DNA from: Ruficoccus amylovorans
GTDB taxonomy: Bacteria > Verrucomicrobiota > Verrucomicrobiia > Opitutales > Cerasicoccaceae
Assembly: GCF_014230085.1 (NCBI RefSeq)
Contig: NZ_JACHVB010000060.1
Coordinates: 1-64,000, forward strand
Length of the DNA stretch: 64,000 bases
Reading direction: 5' to 3'
Positions 43,801 through 52,257 of the stretch are shown here, piece by piece. The notes beneath the pieces are model-generated. The model ran no database searches, was not told the DNA's origin, and saw only the letters and a list, made by a program, of their open reading frames with translations. How positions within the stretch are numbered: the stretch's first letter is position 1; every line of letters begins with the position of its first letter. The translations under genes and the position numbers were made by a program.

Positions 43801-43984
43801 AATTCACTTCAAGCGCGCCCGGGCCGCTCACCGTCCACAGTTCGCCCGGTTCCGTGCGCCAGCCATAGGGGGCGGCCAGTCCGTCGCCCGAGAGCAAATT
43901 CCCGTCATCCGCCCGCAAGGCAGTTGCGAGCATCGACGCGCTCAGCGCTATCAGGAGAAAAAGCGTTCGGCTGGTGATAAACAT
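40874..43984 (-). CDS. Exported FG-GAP/VCBS repeat protein with terminal beta-sandwich domains
   Basis: From ATG 43984 (signal peptide LFLLIALSASMLATALRA; a 53-residue upstream extension is rejected), 1036 residues. An N-terminal CBM-like region (RLSGWMRVEGGNHQRDAML) precedes many FG-GAP repeats with calcium loops such as DWNGDGRPDLLV, DFDGDGVADLLMG, DIDGDGKADILVG and DWNGDGKPDLFHG (integrin-like propeller). The end (VATVKFYLNGEYLATES) is an Ig-like/Big domain. Likely a surface polysaccharide-binding protein. Adjacent, 38 bases, to the LamG protein upstream. Confidence 0.8.
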   Translation of the reverse strand: MFITSRTLFLLIALSASMLATALRADDGNLLSGDGLAAPYGWRTEPGELWTVSGPGALEVNLEARLSGTSSNGAKRAMRTVRLPRERNGGLWRLSGWMRVEGGNHQRDAMLTIALQGGAGIRESVREFNPHSEWTYFEKRLRLPDGMAEVIVHINYGGRTGIGRVKELRLVPDELVPEDFSVEVAGEAVEPWRVEDRAYRLRGVIDTDEADAPVWADFDFQRLLLMAGCREPVDPSSVVVLAIDADGGQVACPVAFDQPIGTLADRYLRNGTLKWRSAPGAVVYEIYFNAAGPEGPRPLALERMLGVGELLTYNDEQVVPLWAGWPGVAIDPVDADGNGVQDLMVSSTDGGRFIARNIGTMTEPVFIPRMRELPTDDLPASGLMQQVSGDWDGSGNTSVLAVRKKPAGGYTDGVTATVDLRVPGKAVQTLSTPDGHPVVIDDATWTHLGLADFNGNGLPDLVVGSARDDLLILLNRSDLGAGVVEPFYVPFDIFMERPQGSGDMGLKPTVTDWNGDGRPDLLVTAWSGACWLFTNETGEGGVLRFSSPQVLTQKGGPLVAADSPVVWVTDFDGDGVADLLMGDVNGRLLFFRNTGTPEQPRWQAPVAVTTESGDPILLTARSVGAEHPVQGPAEWNWGYLSGAAWDLTGNGQADLIVNDSLGRLGWFENFGETGEPVFADELQAFTYQGQEVTTPWRNAPGVYDWTGDGYPELLVLNAEGNLVMLHLSKEKPGAVTRIEPMLDAGGKPVKINARTKPAGVSGRSNITVGDIDGDGKADILVGFSSYYEGGGAFLLGKNVGEANAPRFEVSPMRTGGGRMAEWTGSDGHDQWHNGGPCLVDWNGDGKPDLFHGVESGRVAYYANDYLNRRTFPIFTAEEFAARAEDGEAVALLNFGQLPAGELPVRVEDAKLPLQWLPVETLLQKGRKGPRYVRFTSPKPGEPVSGEVRIEVDAGTGGVATVKFYLNGEYLATESLPPYVAFGDDSTWDSRTVPDGLYELAAVATYIDGQTATAKVALEVSNGTPVKKSAGAGSLQP

Positions 43985-44022
43985 AAGGGCATACGTTCGG
44001 TAAAAATTGACTGCGCCATGAT

Positions 44023-44775
44023 TCAACGTCCGCCACCGGCGGCCCCCGCCCCATTCGCCAACGCCTCCCGACCCTGCCGGTAAAGGAGGCCCAACTCTTC
44101 GGGGCTGAGCGCTTCGTCGTAGAGGCTGACCTCGTCCATCCAACCATTGACCCCGCGGCGAGAACCTTGCGCAACCGTGCCCACCGTCATTGTCTCATAG
44201 GACTGTGGCCCGGCGATCGGAAAGCTCCTGCGCGCATCGTTAAGTACAATACTCAGGCTATCACCCTCGACGACGACCGCGACAAAGACCCACTGCCCCA
44301 CCGGCACCGCCAGGTTTCCCGCCTGGAGGTTGCGGGCCGGGTTCGTGTAGTAAACATCCATGACACCATCCCGGACCCGCAGGTCCAGCACGGCGGCCTG
44401 CCCCTCCGGCGTCTTCCCCCAGAAGCGCACGATGTTATGCGGGGCCGTGTCGGAAAAACCACCCTCCTGCGTGGTAAAGCGCACCCAGGCGGTAAAAGTC
44501 AGGTCCGTCGCAGTACGGAACTCACCGAGCACGACCCGCATGCCCTGCCCGCTCGCGGCATTGTCGAGACGCACGCACTTCCCCGACACCCCGGCATCAT
44601 CGAAAGACGGCGTCCCCACCGGCCCCATCCGTAACGGCTGGGAACCACCGGCTGCATAAGAGCCATCCAGCTTCCAACTCGCGTAAGGCTCAGCCGCGCC
44701 AGCAACCACAGCTTGCAGTAAAAACAGACCCGCCAAAGACAACTTACTCAAAAAACAAAAAGGGGCATTCATCAT
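44023..44775 (-). CDS. Exported LamG/concanavalin A-like lectin protein
   Basis: A 250-residue protein with signal peptide (KLSLAGLFLLQAVVAGAA) and one LamG-type jelly roll: YASWKLDGS, DLTFTAWVRFTTQEG, VRDGVMDVYYTN, QWVFVAVVVEGDSLSIVLND and GWMDEVSLYDEALSPEEL, the canonical strands of concanavalin A-like lectin domains. First gene of the module 3 leftward unit. Probably binds carbohydrate; no catalytic site visible. Confidence 0.85.
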   Translation of the reverse strand: MMNAPFCFLSKLSLAGLFLLQAVVAGAAEPYASWKLDGSYAAGGSQPLRMGPVGTPSFDDAGVSGKCVRLDNAASGQGMRVVLGEFRTATDLTFTAWVRFTTQEGGFSDTAPHNIVRFWGKTPEGQAAVLDLRVRDGVMDVYYTNPARNLQAGNLAVPVGQWVFVAVVVEGDSLSIVLNDARRSFPIAGPQSYETMTVGTVAQGSRRGVNGWMDEVSLYDEALSPEELGLLYRQGREALANGAGAAGGGR

Positions 44776-45186
44776 GTTAAAAGCGCACAGTGCGCATGGG
44801 GTTTTCGCTCAACTGACTTTATGAAACCATAATCATTTAAAAACTGTCAACGCTTATTTTTCACAGCGATTTCCTTTAACAAAGCGCGAAACCCAAGCAG
44901 CATGCCAAGCGCCTTGATCCAACCTAAGCTCACCAATCCACGCCAATAGAAACCCTAAAACGACGATAAACCCAGATCCAAAATAAACCACAACCTACTC
45001 TTTAACATCTCATTAAGAATACAAGCTCATCAAAATATCAATCATCTGCAATCGCCTTACCACCATTTTTACGCGCACCCCCGAAAGCCAGAAGCTTATG
45101 CGTCGCCAGACGTTAATCACTTGACCTCAAGTCCGAAAATAACAAATGAAACCATTATCAAAACATCACCCCCATCACCACCCCAA
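44776..45186. other. Divergent intergenic region, 411 bases, A/T-rich, no gene
   Basis: Lies between the leftward LamG operon and the rightward sialate O-acetylesterase gene, so it must hold both promoters. A TTGACA box is present on the minus strand (around 44850, complementary TGTCAA) upstream of the LamG gene, but no well-spaced -10 could be assigned. An in-frame TTG at 45121 is a less likely start of the esterase gene. Confidence 0.4.
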
Positions 45187-47313
45187 ATGAAAACCGCGAC
45201 CCAAGCCCCTGGCATCCCTACGCCCGCCCGTCCCTGCCCAGCAGGCAAGGCGCTGCTCCTCGCAGTGGTTGCCACGTTGTCAACGCTCTACTCCCAAGCA
45301 GACAACCTGCGACTACCGGGCCCTTTTTCTGACCATATGGTCATCCAGCGCTCCAGAAAAACGCCGGTCTGGGGATGGGCCGAACCTGGGCAGAGGGTCA
45401 GCGTCACAATGGGCAATACCGCAGTCACCACCACGACGGGCCCGGATGGCCGCTGGACAGCCTGGCTCGACTTATCGCAGGCCGACAGCTCACCGCAGGA
45501 GATGCGCGTGGAGGCCGAGGGCGGGCCCTCCGTCACCGTCAAGGATGTCCTGATCGGAGAGGTCTGGCTCGCCTCGGGTCAGTCCAACATGGCGTTCGAG
45601 CTTGAACGCAGCGACATAACGCCTGGCGAAATCTCCGCCTCCACCAATCCGCACCTGCGCGAGTTCCACGTCCGCAATTCTCTCCAGCCAACGCCGGGCG
45701 AGGATTGCCACGGGTCGTGGGTAGTGGCAAGCCCGGCCAGCGTTGGCAAGTTTTCCGCCGTCGGGTGGTACTTTGGCCAGGCACTTGAACGGGGCCTGAA
45801 AACCCCGGTCGGTATCATCAACGCCTCCGTCGGCGGCACCCCGATCGAAGCGTGGCTGAGCACCGAGACGATGAGCGCCGACCCCGTACTGGCCGAGGGC
45901 AGCCAGCGCGCCATCAACGCCTATACGCACACCGATCAACTCGTGAGCGACTTTGCCACCGAGTACGGGGCCTGGCTGCGCGCCAACCAGCGCGAATGCC
46001 CTGCTCCGACAGAGCTTGAGCGCTTCGCCACTCCCCCTGCGGCTTCAGCTTCGGCCCCCGCATGGGCGGACGTCAATGTACCGGGCTTTCGTTTCCCGGC
46101 AGCGGGAGTGGGCTGGCTGCGCAAGGAGGTGACCCTCACACCGGAAAATGCCGGTAAGCCCTGGCCCATCGCCATCCAGACCGGCTACGGCTATCAGGAA
46201 CTGTACTGGGATGGCGAAAAAGTCGGCGAGACCTCCTTCCGCGACAAGCCCGGCATCCCCATTCACACCATCCCGGCCCGGCTCATGAGCGCCGGCCAGC
46301 ATACGCTCGCGCTGCGCATTTACTGCCCGGTGTATCCCGCCATGATCCACCAGATATCCGACCGGATGCGCATCGGCGAGGACCCGCACAACTTCATCGG
46401 CCAGTGGCAATTCGCCGAAGAGCTGCGCTACCCCACCCTCCCCGAGGCCGTCCTGGCCGAGGCCCCGAAGCCGCTCAAGCCCCTCCTGCCCAACAACGCC
46501 CCCGGCGTGCTTTACAACACCTTCATCGCCCCCCTCATCCCCTACGGGATTCGCGGCATCATCTGGTACCAGGGGGAGTCAAACCTCAGCCGCGCCGCCG
46601 AGTACACCCACGCCTTCCAACTGCTGATCAGCGACTGGCGCGAGCGCTGGGGGCAAGACGAGCTTGCCTTCTACTTCTGCCAACTGGCCGCGTTTTCCAA
46701 AAAGACGACAACTCCCGGCAACAGCCAGTGGGCCGAACTGCGCGAAGCCCAGGCAGCCGCGCTCGCCCTGCCCGAGACCGGCATGGCCGTCCTCAGCGAC
46801 GCCGGTGAAGCCTCCGACATCCACCCGCGCAACAAACGAGTCGCCGGTGAACGGCTCGCCGCTCTGGCACTGAGCAACACCTACGGACAAGGTACCGTTT
46901 CCCAAGGGCCGCAATTCGAGTCAGCCGTGCTGGAGGGCAACTCCATTCGCGTCAAGTTCAGCCATACGGGCGACGGTCTGGTCGCCTACCCCCTCGCGGC
47001 GACCTACCCCGTCCGCACCCTGAAAAACGAATCCCTGCCGCTCATCCTCAACAGCCCCGGCAGCGAGCTGGAGGGCTTCGCCGTGTGCGGTGCCGACGGC
47101 CAATGGAGCTGGGCACAGGCCCGGATCGATGGTGACTCCGTCGTCGTCTGGTCCGACACGGTGGAAGCTCCACAGCACGTTCGCTACTCCTGGGCCGACA
47201 ACCCTTCGGGCAATCTCTACAACGCGGAGGGCTTCCCCGCCATCGCCTTTCGCACCGATACCCAGGGCAGAATCAGCGAAGAAACTCGTTACGGTTTCGA
47301 CGGCCAGCGTTAG
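45187..47313 (+). CDS. Sialate O-acetylesterase-like SGNH esterase with inserted beta-sandwich
   Basis: From ATG 45187, 708 residues with a signal peptide (ALLLAVVATLSTLYSQA). SGNH blocks: GEVWLASGQSNM (Ser at about 133), GIIWYQGESN and DIHPRNKRVAGERLA (Asp/His pair). Between them, at about residues 285-410, a galactose-binding-like sandwich is inserted (GWLRKEVTLTPENAG, WDGEKVGETSF). Members deacetylate sialic acids or other acetylated glycans; in polysaccharide loci they often act on acetylated hemicellulose or pectin. Paralogue of 61231-62862, which lacks the insert. Confidence 0.8.
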   Translation: MKTATQAPGIPTPARPCPAGKALLLAVVATLSTLYSQADNLRLPGPFSDHMVIQRSRKTPVWGWAEPGQRVSVTMGNTAVTTTTGPDGRWTAWLDLSQADSSPQEMRVEAEGGPSVTVKDVLIGEVWLASGQSNMAFELERSDITPGEISASTNPHLREFHVRNSLQPTPGEDCHGSWVVASPASVGKFSAVGWYFGQALERGLKTPVGIINASVGGTPIEAWLSTETMSADPVLAEGSQRAINAYTHTDQLVSDFATEYGAWLRANQRECPAPTELERFATPPAASASAPAWADVNVPGFRFPAAGVGWLRKEVTLTPENAGKPWPIAIQTGYGYQELYWDGEKVGETSFRDKPGIPIHTIPARLMSAGQHTLALRIYCPVYPAMIHQISDRMRIGEDPHNFIGQWQFAEELRYPTLPEAVLAEAPKPLKPLLPNNAPGVLYNTFIAPLIPYGIRGIIWYQGESNLSRAAEYTHAFQLLISDWRERWGQDELAFYFCQLAAFSKKTTTPGNSQWAELREAQAAALALPETGMAVLSDAGEASDIHPRNKRVAGERLAALALSNTYGQGTVSQGPQFESAVLEGNSIRVKFSHTGDGLVAYPLAATYPVRTLKNESLPLILNSPGSELEGFAVCGADGQWSWAQARIDGDSVVVWSDTVEAPQHVRYSWADNPSGNLYNAEGFPAIAFRTDTQGRISEETRYGFDGQR

Positions 47314-47315
47314 AC

Positions 47316-47780
47316 TGCACGGGAACAACACATCTGTTCGGTCACCAGCAGTATGCGCCCCTCCTCCAACACTACAAAGAACTCAGCAGTGGCAGCGACG
47401 GAGGTGGAGACTCCATTCCTTTCGAGATAGACAGTCATATAACGGAGAAGGATACCGGAAAGATCGATGCAAGCCGCACATTCCGCGACTACCTGAGCGA
47501 TTATCAAGTTCGGGCCAAGAACCGTGAGATTGACGAGCTGGTGAATGTTCTGGCCCTGGACAAAGCAAAACTTTCCGCCCCGATGAACACAAGCGTCACA
47601 GAGGCCAACATCAACGATTGCTGTCGCTTGGATGACGCAAAGGCCACCGCCGAAAAGCAAAAGACAAAAATCCACTTTGAAAGCCTGGAAGGCGATGCCC
47701 GGTCGAGATCATCTCCGGACTCTCTGTGCTTTATAACAACATCCACACTTCCCGGAGTATCGAGCATGTCCAGAGCATGA
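47316..47780 (+). pseudogene. Type I restriction HsdR C-terminal remnant
   Basis: Frame from ~47334 reads HQQYAPLLQHYKELSSG, then SIPFEIDSHITEKDTGKID, and directly RTFRDYLSDYQVRAKNREID, LVNVLALDKAKLSAPM, VTEANINDCCRLDDAKATA, KQKTKIHFESLEG. This follows the C-terminal helical region of HsdR (endings such as TEANINEFGRFD...KATVDKAKAKAYFE), with the YMNSRFxKYL segment deleted after KID. No start, motor or nuclease domain, and no hsdM/hsdS nearby. A remnant of a lost type I system. Confidence 0.75.
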
Positions 47781-48310
47781 CACATTCCGACAAAGCACAC
47801 GGTCATAACACAGGACATACTGTGATGGCCAATTATTGAGGCTGATAATCAGACTTCGAGACGAGGTCCATGACACGCAAACGGGCCCCACCCATAGACA
47901 GAAAAAATCTGATACCGCCCTCAGGGCCATTGGAGTTCAAAGGTCAATGCCTTGGGTTTAGTTGCGAAACCCAACTTGAATGCTTTTGAATGCCGTGTTT
48001 TCCCAGATATATAATCGAAATCAAGCGTAAGCTTGGAATACACAAGGTCATAAAATTACATAAGCAACTTCTAAGCAAAGACTTGCAATTAAAATAAATT
48101 CAATTACGTATAGTAACTATCCCACCCCTTTTTCGCACCCCGAACTACCTCAAGTCGATGGATGGATACCTCGCCGAGTACACAGAAACGGCAGCATTGA
48201 TCCCCTTCGGCAACGCAGCTGGTACGTGCGCTCCTGAAATCTGGTACATTCTACTTTGAAAAGCCCTCCGTTCTCCTACCACTCGTAACCCCACTCAACC
48301 CACCCCACGT
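47781..48310. other. Intergenic region upstream of the OprB gene, 530 bases, no gene
   Basis: Contains only A/T-rich DNA, with TATAGT near 48111 as a possible -10 element but no well-spaced -35. No open frame with recognisable similarity. Confidence 0.3.
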
Positions 48311-49603
48311 ATGAAAAGATTCACCCTACCCTTCACCTGTCTCGCCCTGTGCGCAGCCAATGTGTATGCCGAGGATCCGGAAGCCCCAACTCCAATCCCC
48401 GAACCCGCCTCAGCCGACCAAAGTTTCTGGACACAGGAGTACCTGACCGGAGACTGGGGCGGTGTCCGTACCGAACTGGCCGACTATGGGGTCAGCTTCG
48501 AGTTTACCAATATCCTGGATTATTACGATGACATCTCCGGCGCGCTCTCCGGCGGTGGAACGGTATTCAACCGCGTCCGCGGCACGATGAACCTCGATCT
48601 GGACAAACTGATCGGGTTCACAAATGCCAAGTTCTCCGTCGGCGGCGTCTCGCAGTTTGGCAGCAATTACAACCGCTCCCACTTCGGCGTCTTGACCAAC
48701 CCCAGCTCAATCGAGGGGGTCAATACCACCCGCTTCGCCCAGATATGGCTGGAGCAAACCCTCTTCGACAACATGCTGACCTACCGCATCGGTAAGGTCG
48801 ATGGCGTCGGCGCCTTCGGGGCCCAGCCCTACGGCGGAACGTTTATGAACGATGAGTTGGCCTACATCCCCAACCTGCTCTTCGCCGCCGGGCTGCCCTT
48901 TGACCCGGCTCAGCAACTCGGAGCCATCATCACTCTGCGCCCCTTCGAAGACAGCCAGCTTGAGGGCACTTACGTCAAGGCCGGTGTCTTCAACACCAAC
49001 AACAACAACGCGATCAACTTCGATAACATCGGGACGGATTTCAACACGGATGGCCCGGTCGCGGTTGCCGGCGAGATCGGCTATAACTTCGGAGCTACCC
49101 CCGCGGATATGCCGGGCTACGTCAAAGCCGGTATCCACCACAACTTCGGCTCGTTCGTCGAAGTTAATTCCCCCAACACCAGCCAGGGTAACACGCTCTT
49201 TTACGTCAATGTGGGCAAGACCATCTACAAGTTCGATGAAGACGGTGAGCGCCACCTGGACGCCTCACTTTCTTTCAGCTATGCTCCCAAGCAGAACGTG
49301 AACGTCTATCACTACGAAATGACGGCGCTGCTGCGCGCCATCGGCCCGTTTGCCTCGCGCCCGTTCGACGAAGCCGGTCTCGGCTTTATCGCCGCCTGGC
49401 TGACCGACGACTACTCGAACTCGACGCCTACCACCGGCACCGACCCCAGCGGTAATGAGTTCACGGTCGAACTGACCTACAAGGCACGCCTCACTCCGTG
49501 GTTCACGCTGCAGCCCGACTTCCAGGTCGTCGTGAATCCCAACGGCAACGGCAGCCGATCGCCGGTCTACATCGCCGGTATCCGCAACGTCATCAGCTTC
49601 TAA
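48311..49603 (+). CDS. OprB-type carbohydrate-selective porin
   Basis: A 430-residue outer-membrane protein: signal peptide (RFTLPFTCLALCAANVYA), a Pro-rich spacer, then FWTQEYLTGDWGGVRTEL, the hallmark OprB start, followed by alternating beta strands and the end YIAGIRNVISF, a terminal Phe as expected for a beta barrel. OprB porins let mono- and oligosaccharides diffuse through the outer membrane; with no SusCD pair in the window it is the likely entry point. Single gene, own promoter presumably in the 530-base gap upstream. Confidence 0.9.
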   Translation: MKRFTLPFTCLALCAANVYAEDPEAPTPIPEPASADQSFWTQEYLTGDWGGVRTELADYGVSFEFTNILDYYDDISGALSGGGTVFNRVRGTMNLDLDKLIGFTNAKFSVGGVSQFGSNYNRSHFGVLTNPSSIEGVNTTRFAQIWLEQTLFDNMLTYRIGKVDGVGAFGAQPYGGTFMNDELAYIPNLLFAAGLPFDPAQQLGAIITLRPFEDSQLEGTYVKAGVFNTNNNNAINFDNIGTDFNTDGPVAVAGEIGYNFGATPADMPGYVKAGIHHNFGSFVEVNSPNTSQGNTLFYVNVGKTIYKFDEDGERHLDASLSFSYAPKQNVNVYHYEMTALLRAIGPFASRPFDEAGLGFIAAWLTDDYSNSTPTTGTDPSGNEFTVELTYKARLTPWFTLQPDFQVVVNPNGNGSRSPVYIAGIRNVISF

Positions 49604-49694
49604 ATCACCAGCACATCCAGCATCAACCGCAGGCCGGGAAGCTCAACATTTGCTTGTCAAATGGCCATCCCAAAGACGCTCGACGTGGCCTGAT

Positions 49695-50160
49695 TCAGAA
49701 AGAAACCACGTCGAGACCGACGCCGCCTTCCTCAGACTCATCCTGGACGAAAACCAGGTAGCGGGAGGACTTGGGGCGGGGCAGGTTCACATCTGAGACA
49801 ATCGTGAAGTCCTGTGCGTCACCAGTGGCCACACTGAGCGAATCGTAACGCTTTTCTCCCTGCGGTTCGATGTTTTTGGCACTACGGCTTTTGAGCAGGA
49901 AATTCTCCTCATTAAGCTTCACCGCCACGTCCTGATTGCTCAGGTTGATCATGGTGTAGCTGCCGGATGGAGCCTTGGAGGCATCGACGAACTCAGGCAT
50001 ACGCTGGACAATCGCCTCCGCATATTGTCATCACCGGCATAGCCGTGGTTCAACTGCGCGTGCTGCAACTCGGCCAGCGAATGCGGAGGCAGCTCCGGGT
50101 CGGGAATCTGGATGAGCACGAAGCGGTTGACGCCGTCCCTCCTGTTACCGGATGGATAAA
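49695..50160 (-). pseudogene. Decayed Verru_Chthon A + partner pair (internal deletions)
   Basis: On the minus strand, from ~50160: NRFVLIQIPDPELPPHSLAE, then LQHAQLNHGYAGD matching the SLAQL segment of Verru_Chthon A; after a frameshift, YAEAIVQRMPEFVDASKAP, matching YAEAVVQRTTDYVDDS near the C-terminus of the 6598-9948 protein; then directly SGSYTMINLSNQDVAVKLN...YLVFVQD, matching the C-terminal half of the partner protein at 5833-6570. Gene order (A, then partner) is the same as in the intact operon. The 101-codon frame 49695-50000 is the fused tail. Not functional. Confidence 0.65.
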
Positions 50161-52205
50161 CGAGCGGCAGAAACCTCGCGACCAAACTCCGCCCGCACAT
50201 TGGCCGGAACCTTGGCCTCACAATGAACACGTCCGGCCTCTTTCCACGCCTTTACCTTAATCGGACCACGCACCGTCGGCACCGTTCCCACGATCCGGTT
50301 CAGAGCGCCCAACTGGGGGTCGATCAGCACTTGACCGTAACCGACTTCGAGCGGACGTACCCCGAGCACATACCGGGCAATCATGGTGGCCGGCGCCGTT
50401 GCCCAGGCATGGTTCCAATCCAGATTTGGCTTCAAGCTCTCGTCCCACGCCTCCCAGGTCAGGGTGGCTCCGCGCTCCAGCATATGCTGCCAACTGCGCA
50501 GCCCCCTCCCCGCCATCAGTGTTATCGCATAGTCCGCTTCACGTGCTTCAAACAACCCCTCAAGCATGTAATACACAGCATAGACGGAGCAGGTAATGCC
50601 ACGGCTTTTGATGAAATCGACAACTCGCCCGCTTCGCTCCGCAGGAACAAGCCCGCAGGCCAAAGGAAATATATTCGCGTGCAGAGAGCTGTGCGCGCTT
50701 CCCTCCCCGTCCATGTAGGCGCCAGCGATTTCATCGAACAAATGCGCATTGAAGGCCGCATGCACACGCCCGGCTTTTGCCGCATACATCGCCTGATCCT
50801 CATCCAATCCCAAAACACCGGCGATCCGCGCCATGATCAGCAGCGTACGGTAGTGCAAGGCGTTGACCACGGTGTTGACCTCGACAAAGTCGTAGTCATC
50901 CCGCTCCACCGGCGGCCAATCCACAATGTCCCCCGCGTCATCACCCCCGGGAACGCCGCGACTGAGGTGGCCGGTTTCGAGCAGGCCATCCTCGCGCGCA
51001 TGGATCAGCAACAGCTTTTCACGCTTGAGCGTTTCATAGTGTCGCCGCAGGAGCCGGTCATCGCCCGTGGCCTCGTAATCGGTCCACGCGATCAGGATAG
51101 AGTGCTGCTTCCACTCCGTCGGCCAGGTCGGGCGCTTGAGCAAATACTCATGTGTGCGCCTCGCGAGCGAATATTCCCGGTCCAGCGCATAGTGGGCGCA
51201 CTGGTTGATGTAGGCGTCCGCTTCGTACGGAATGCGCTCACGGTCACCATCCACGTAGTAGCCACAATAAGAAGTCGCCTGCACCGTGTATTTGCAAAGC
51301 TCCCACACCCGGTCGAGCTCCCGGGACGACGAACTAAAATCGGCGGCCTTATCGTCGAACACGTACTGCACGCGCTTTTGCGTAGCGGCGACGAGTGTCA
51401 CCGCGTGGGCGCCCCCCTCGATCTGCACGTACCGAAATGGCAAGACAACACCCAACGCGTCATCGAGCTTGATCGCCTTGGGGCCGGTGTTCTGCGCTTC
51501 GGGCGAAGTCTCCACACGGACGATCCGGCGGCCGGGCGTTACCGACAGGTTGACTTCCTTATAGCGAACATTGCCGGGCGGGTTTCGGTCCACAGCACCC
51601 CCTCGGCAAGCTTCACCGACCCTGACCAGCAAGCTCGCCTCCGCCACGCATTCCAGCTCCAGTTCCAGCCAGCCAAATGCCTGCCGCCCGAAGTCGATAA
51701 AGCAACCTTGCCCCTCAATACGTCTGACAAGCACGGGCGAAACCGCTTCGATCTGAAGCGGATAGTGGCTGACAGCTTCGGCAACGGGAGTCTGTGCCGA
51801 CGGGCTGATGCGAAAACACTGTTCCTCTGACCAAAGGCTCGGCAAGCCATCGCGAGCGGCCCAAGTGCGCACCCGCCACCGATAGCTCCCGCCGGGCTTG
51901 AGCGCTCTCCCCTCGTACGAAACGCCCACCGATTGCGCCGAGGAGACCGGACCGGACACCCAGGCAACGCGACTGCCAGAGGCGTCCATGACCAGCAATT
52001 CATACGCTTCCTGAGAGGGCCCCGGCAGCCCTGCGTTGACGATCCACCCGAACGTCGGTCGAGTCGTAGCCAGCTCAGCCAGCCCCGGAAACGCCAGCAG
52101 ATCACACATCAGCCCGGACGGCTGGCAGTGGACAGGCAACCGCTCGTGCCCGTTTTTCCGCTTCACGTCAACTTCAGGCGCAACATTCGTCATCTCAGTC
52201 TGCAT
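50145..52205 (-). CDS. GH78-like alpha-L-rhamnosidase
   Basis: A 686-residue protein without signal peptide: N-terminal fibronectin/beta-sandwich segment (about 30-125), a Bac_rhamnosid-type beta domain (GCFIDFGRQAFGWLELELE) and a six-hairpin catalytic barrel with DGDRERIPYEADAYI, DWPPVERDDYDF and the C-terminal signature ETLKP-like DWNHAWATAPATMIARYVLG. These fit GH78 rhamnosidases; the conserved Glu/Asp near ERIPYEAD replaces the typical DERxGWTGD motif. Cytoplasmic, so acts on imported rhamnosides. Its last 16 bases overlap the adjacent decayed remnant. Confidence 0.8.
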   Translation of the reverse strand: MQTEMTNVAPEVDVKRKNGHERLPVHCQPSGLMCDLLAFPGLAELATTRPTFGWIVNAGLPGPSQEAYELLVMDASGSRVAWVSGPVSSAQSVGVSYEGRALKPGGSYRWRVRTWAARDGLPSLWSEEQCFRISPSAQTPVAEAVSHYPLQIEAVSPVLVRRIEGQGCFIDFGRQAFGWLELELECVAEASLLVRVGEACRGGAVDRNPPGNVRYKEVNLSVTPGRRIVRVETSPEAQNTGPKAIKLDDALGVVLPFRYVQIEGGAHAVTLVAATQKRVQYVFDDKAADFSSSSRELDRVWELCKYTVQATSYCGYYVDGDRERIPYEADAYINQCAHYALDREYSLARRTHEYLLKRPTWPTEWKQHSILIAWTDYEATGDDRLLRRHYETLKREKLLLIHAREDGLLETGHLSRGVPGGDDAGDIVDWPPVERDDYDFVEVNTVVNALHYRTLLIMARIAGVLGLDEDQAMYAAKAGRVHAAFNAHLFDEIAGAYMDGEGSAHSSLHANIFPLACGLVPAERSGRVVDFIKSRGITCSVYAVYYMLEGLFEAREADYAITLMAGRGLRSWQHMLERGATLTWEAWDESLKPNLDWNHAWATAPATMIARYVLGVRPLEVGYGQVLIDPQLGALNRIVGTVPTVRGPIKVKAWKEAGRVHCEAKVPANVRAEFGREVSAARLSIR

Positions 52206-52257
52206 AAGATAAACAAGTTTTTTTTAACAAATCTAGACGTGCGCGCGACCAGGCGCA

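Noticed and set aside
43985-44143. 53-residue extension of the FG-GAP protein
   Set aside because: Overlaps the LamG gene and lacks a leader; ATG 43984 starts a signal peptide.
47541-47780. Independent 79-codon gene
   Set aside because: It is just the end of the HsdR remnant frame that starts further upstream without a start codon.
49949-50230. 93-codon minus-strand gene
   Set aside because: It overlaps the rhamnosidase 3' end and is explained by a fragment of Verru_Chthon A.
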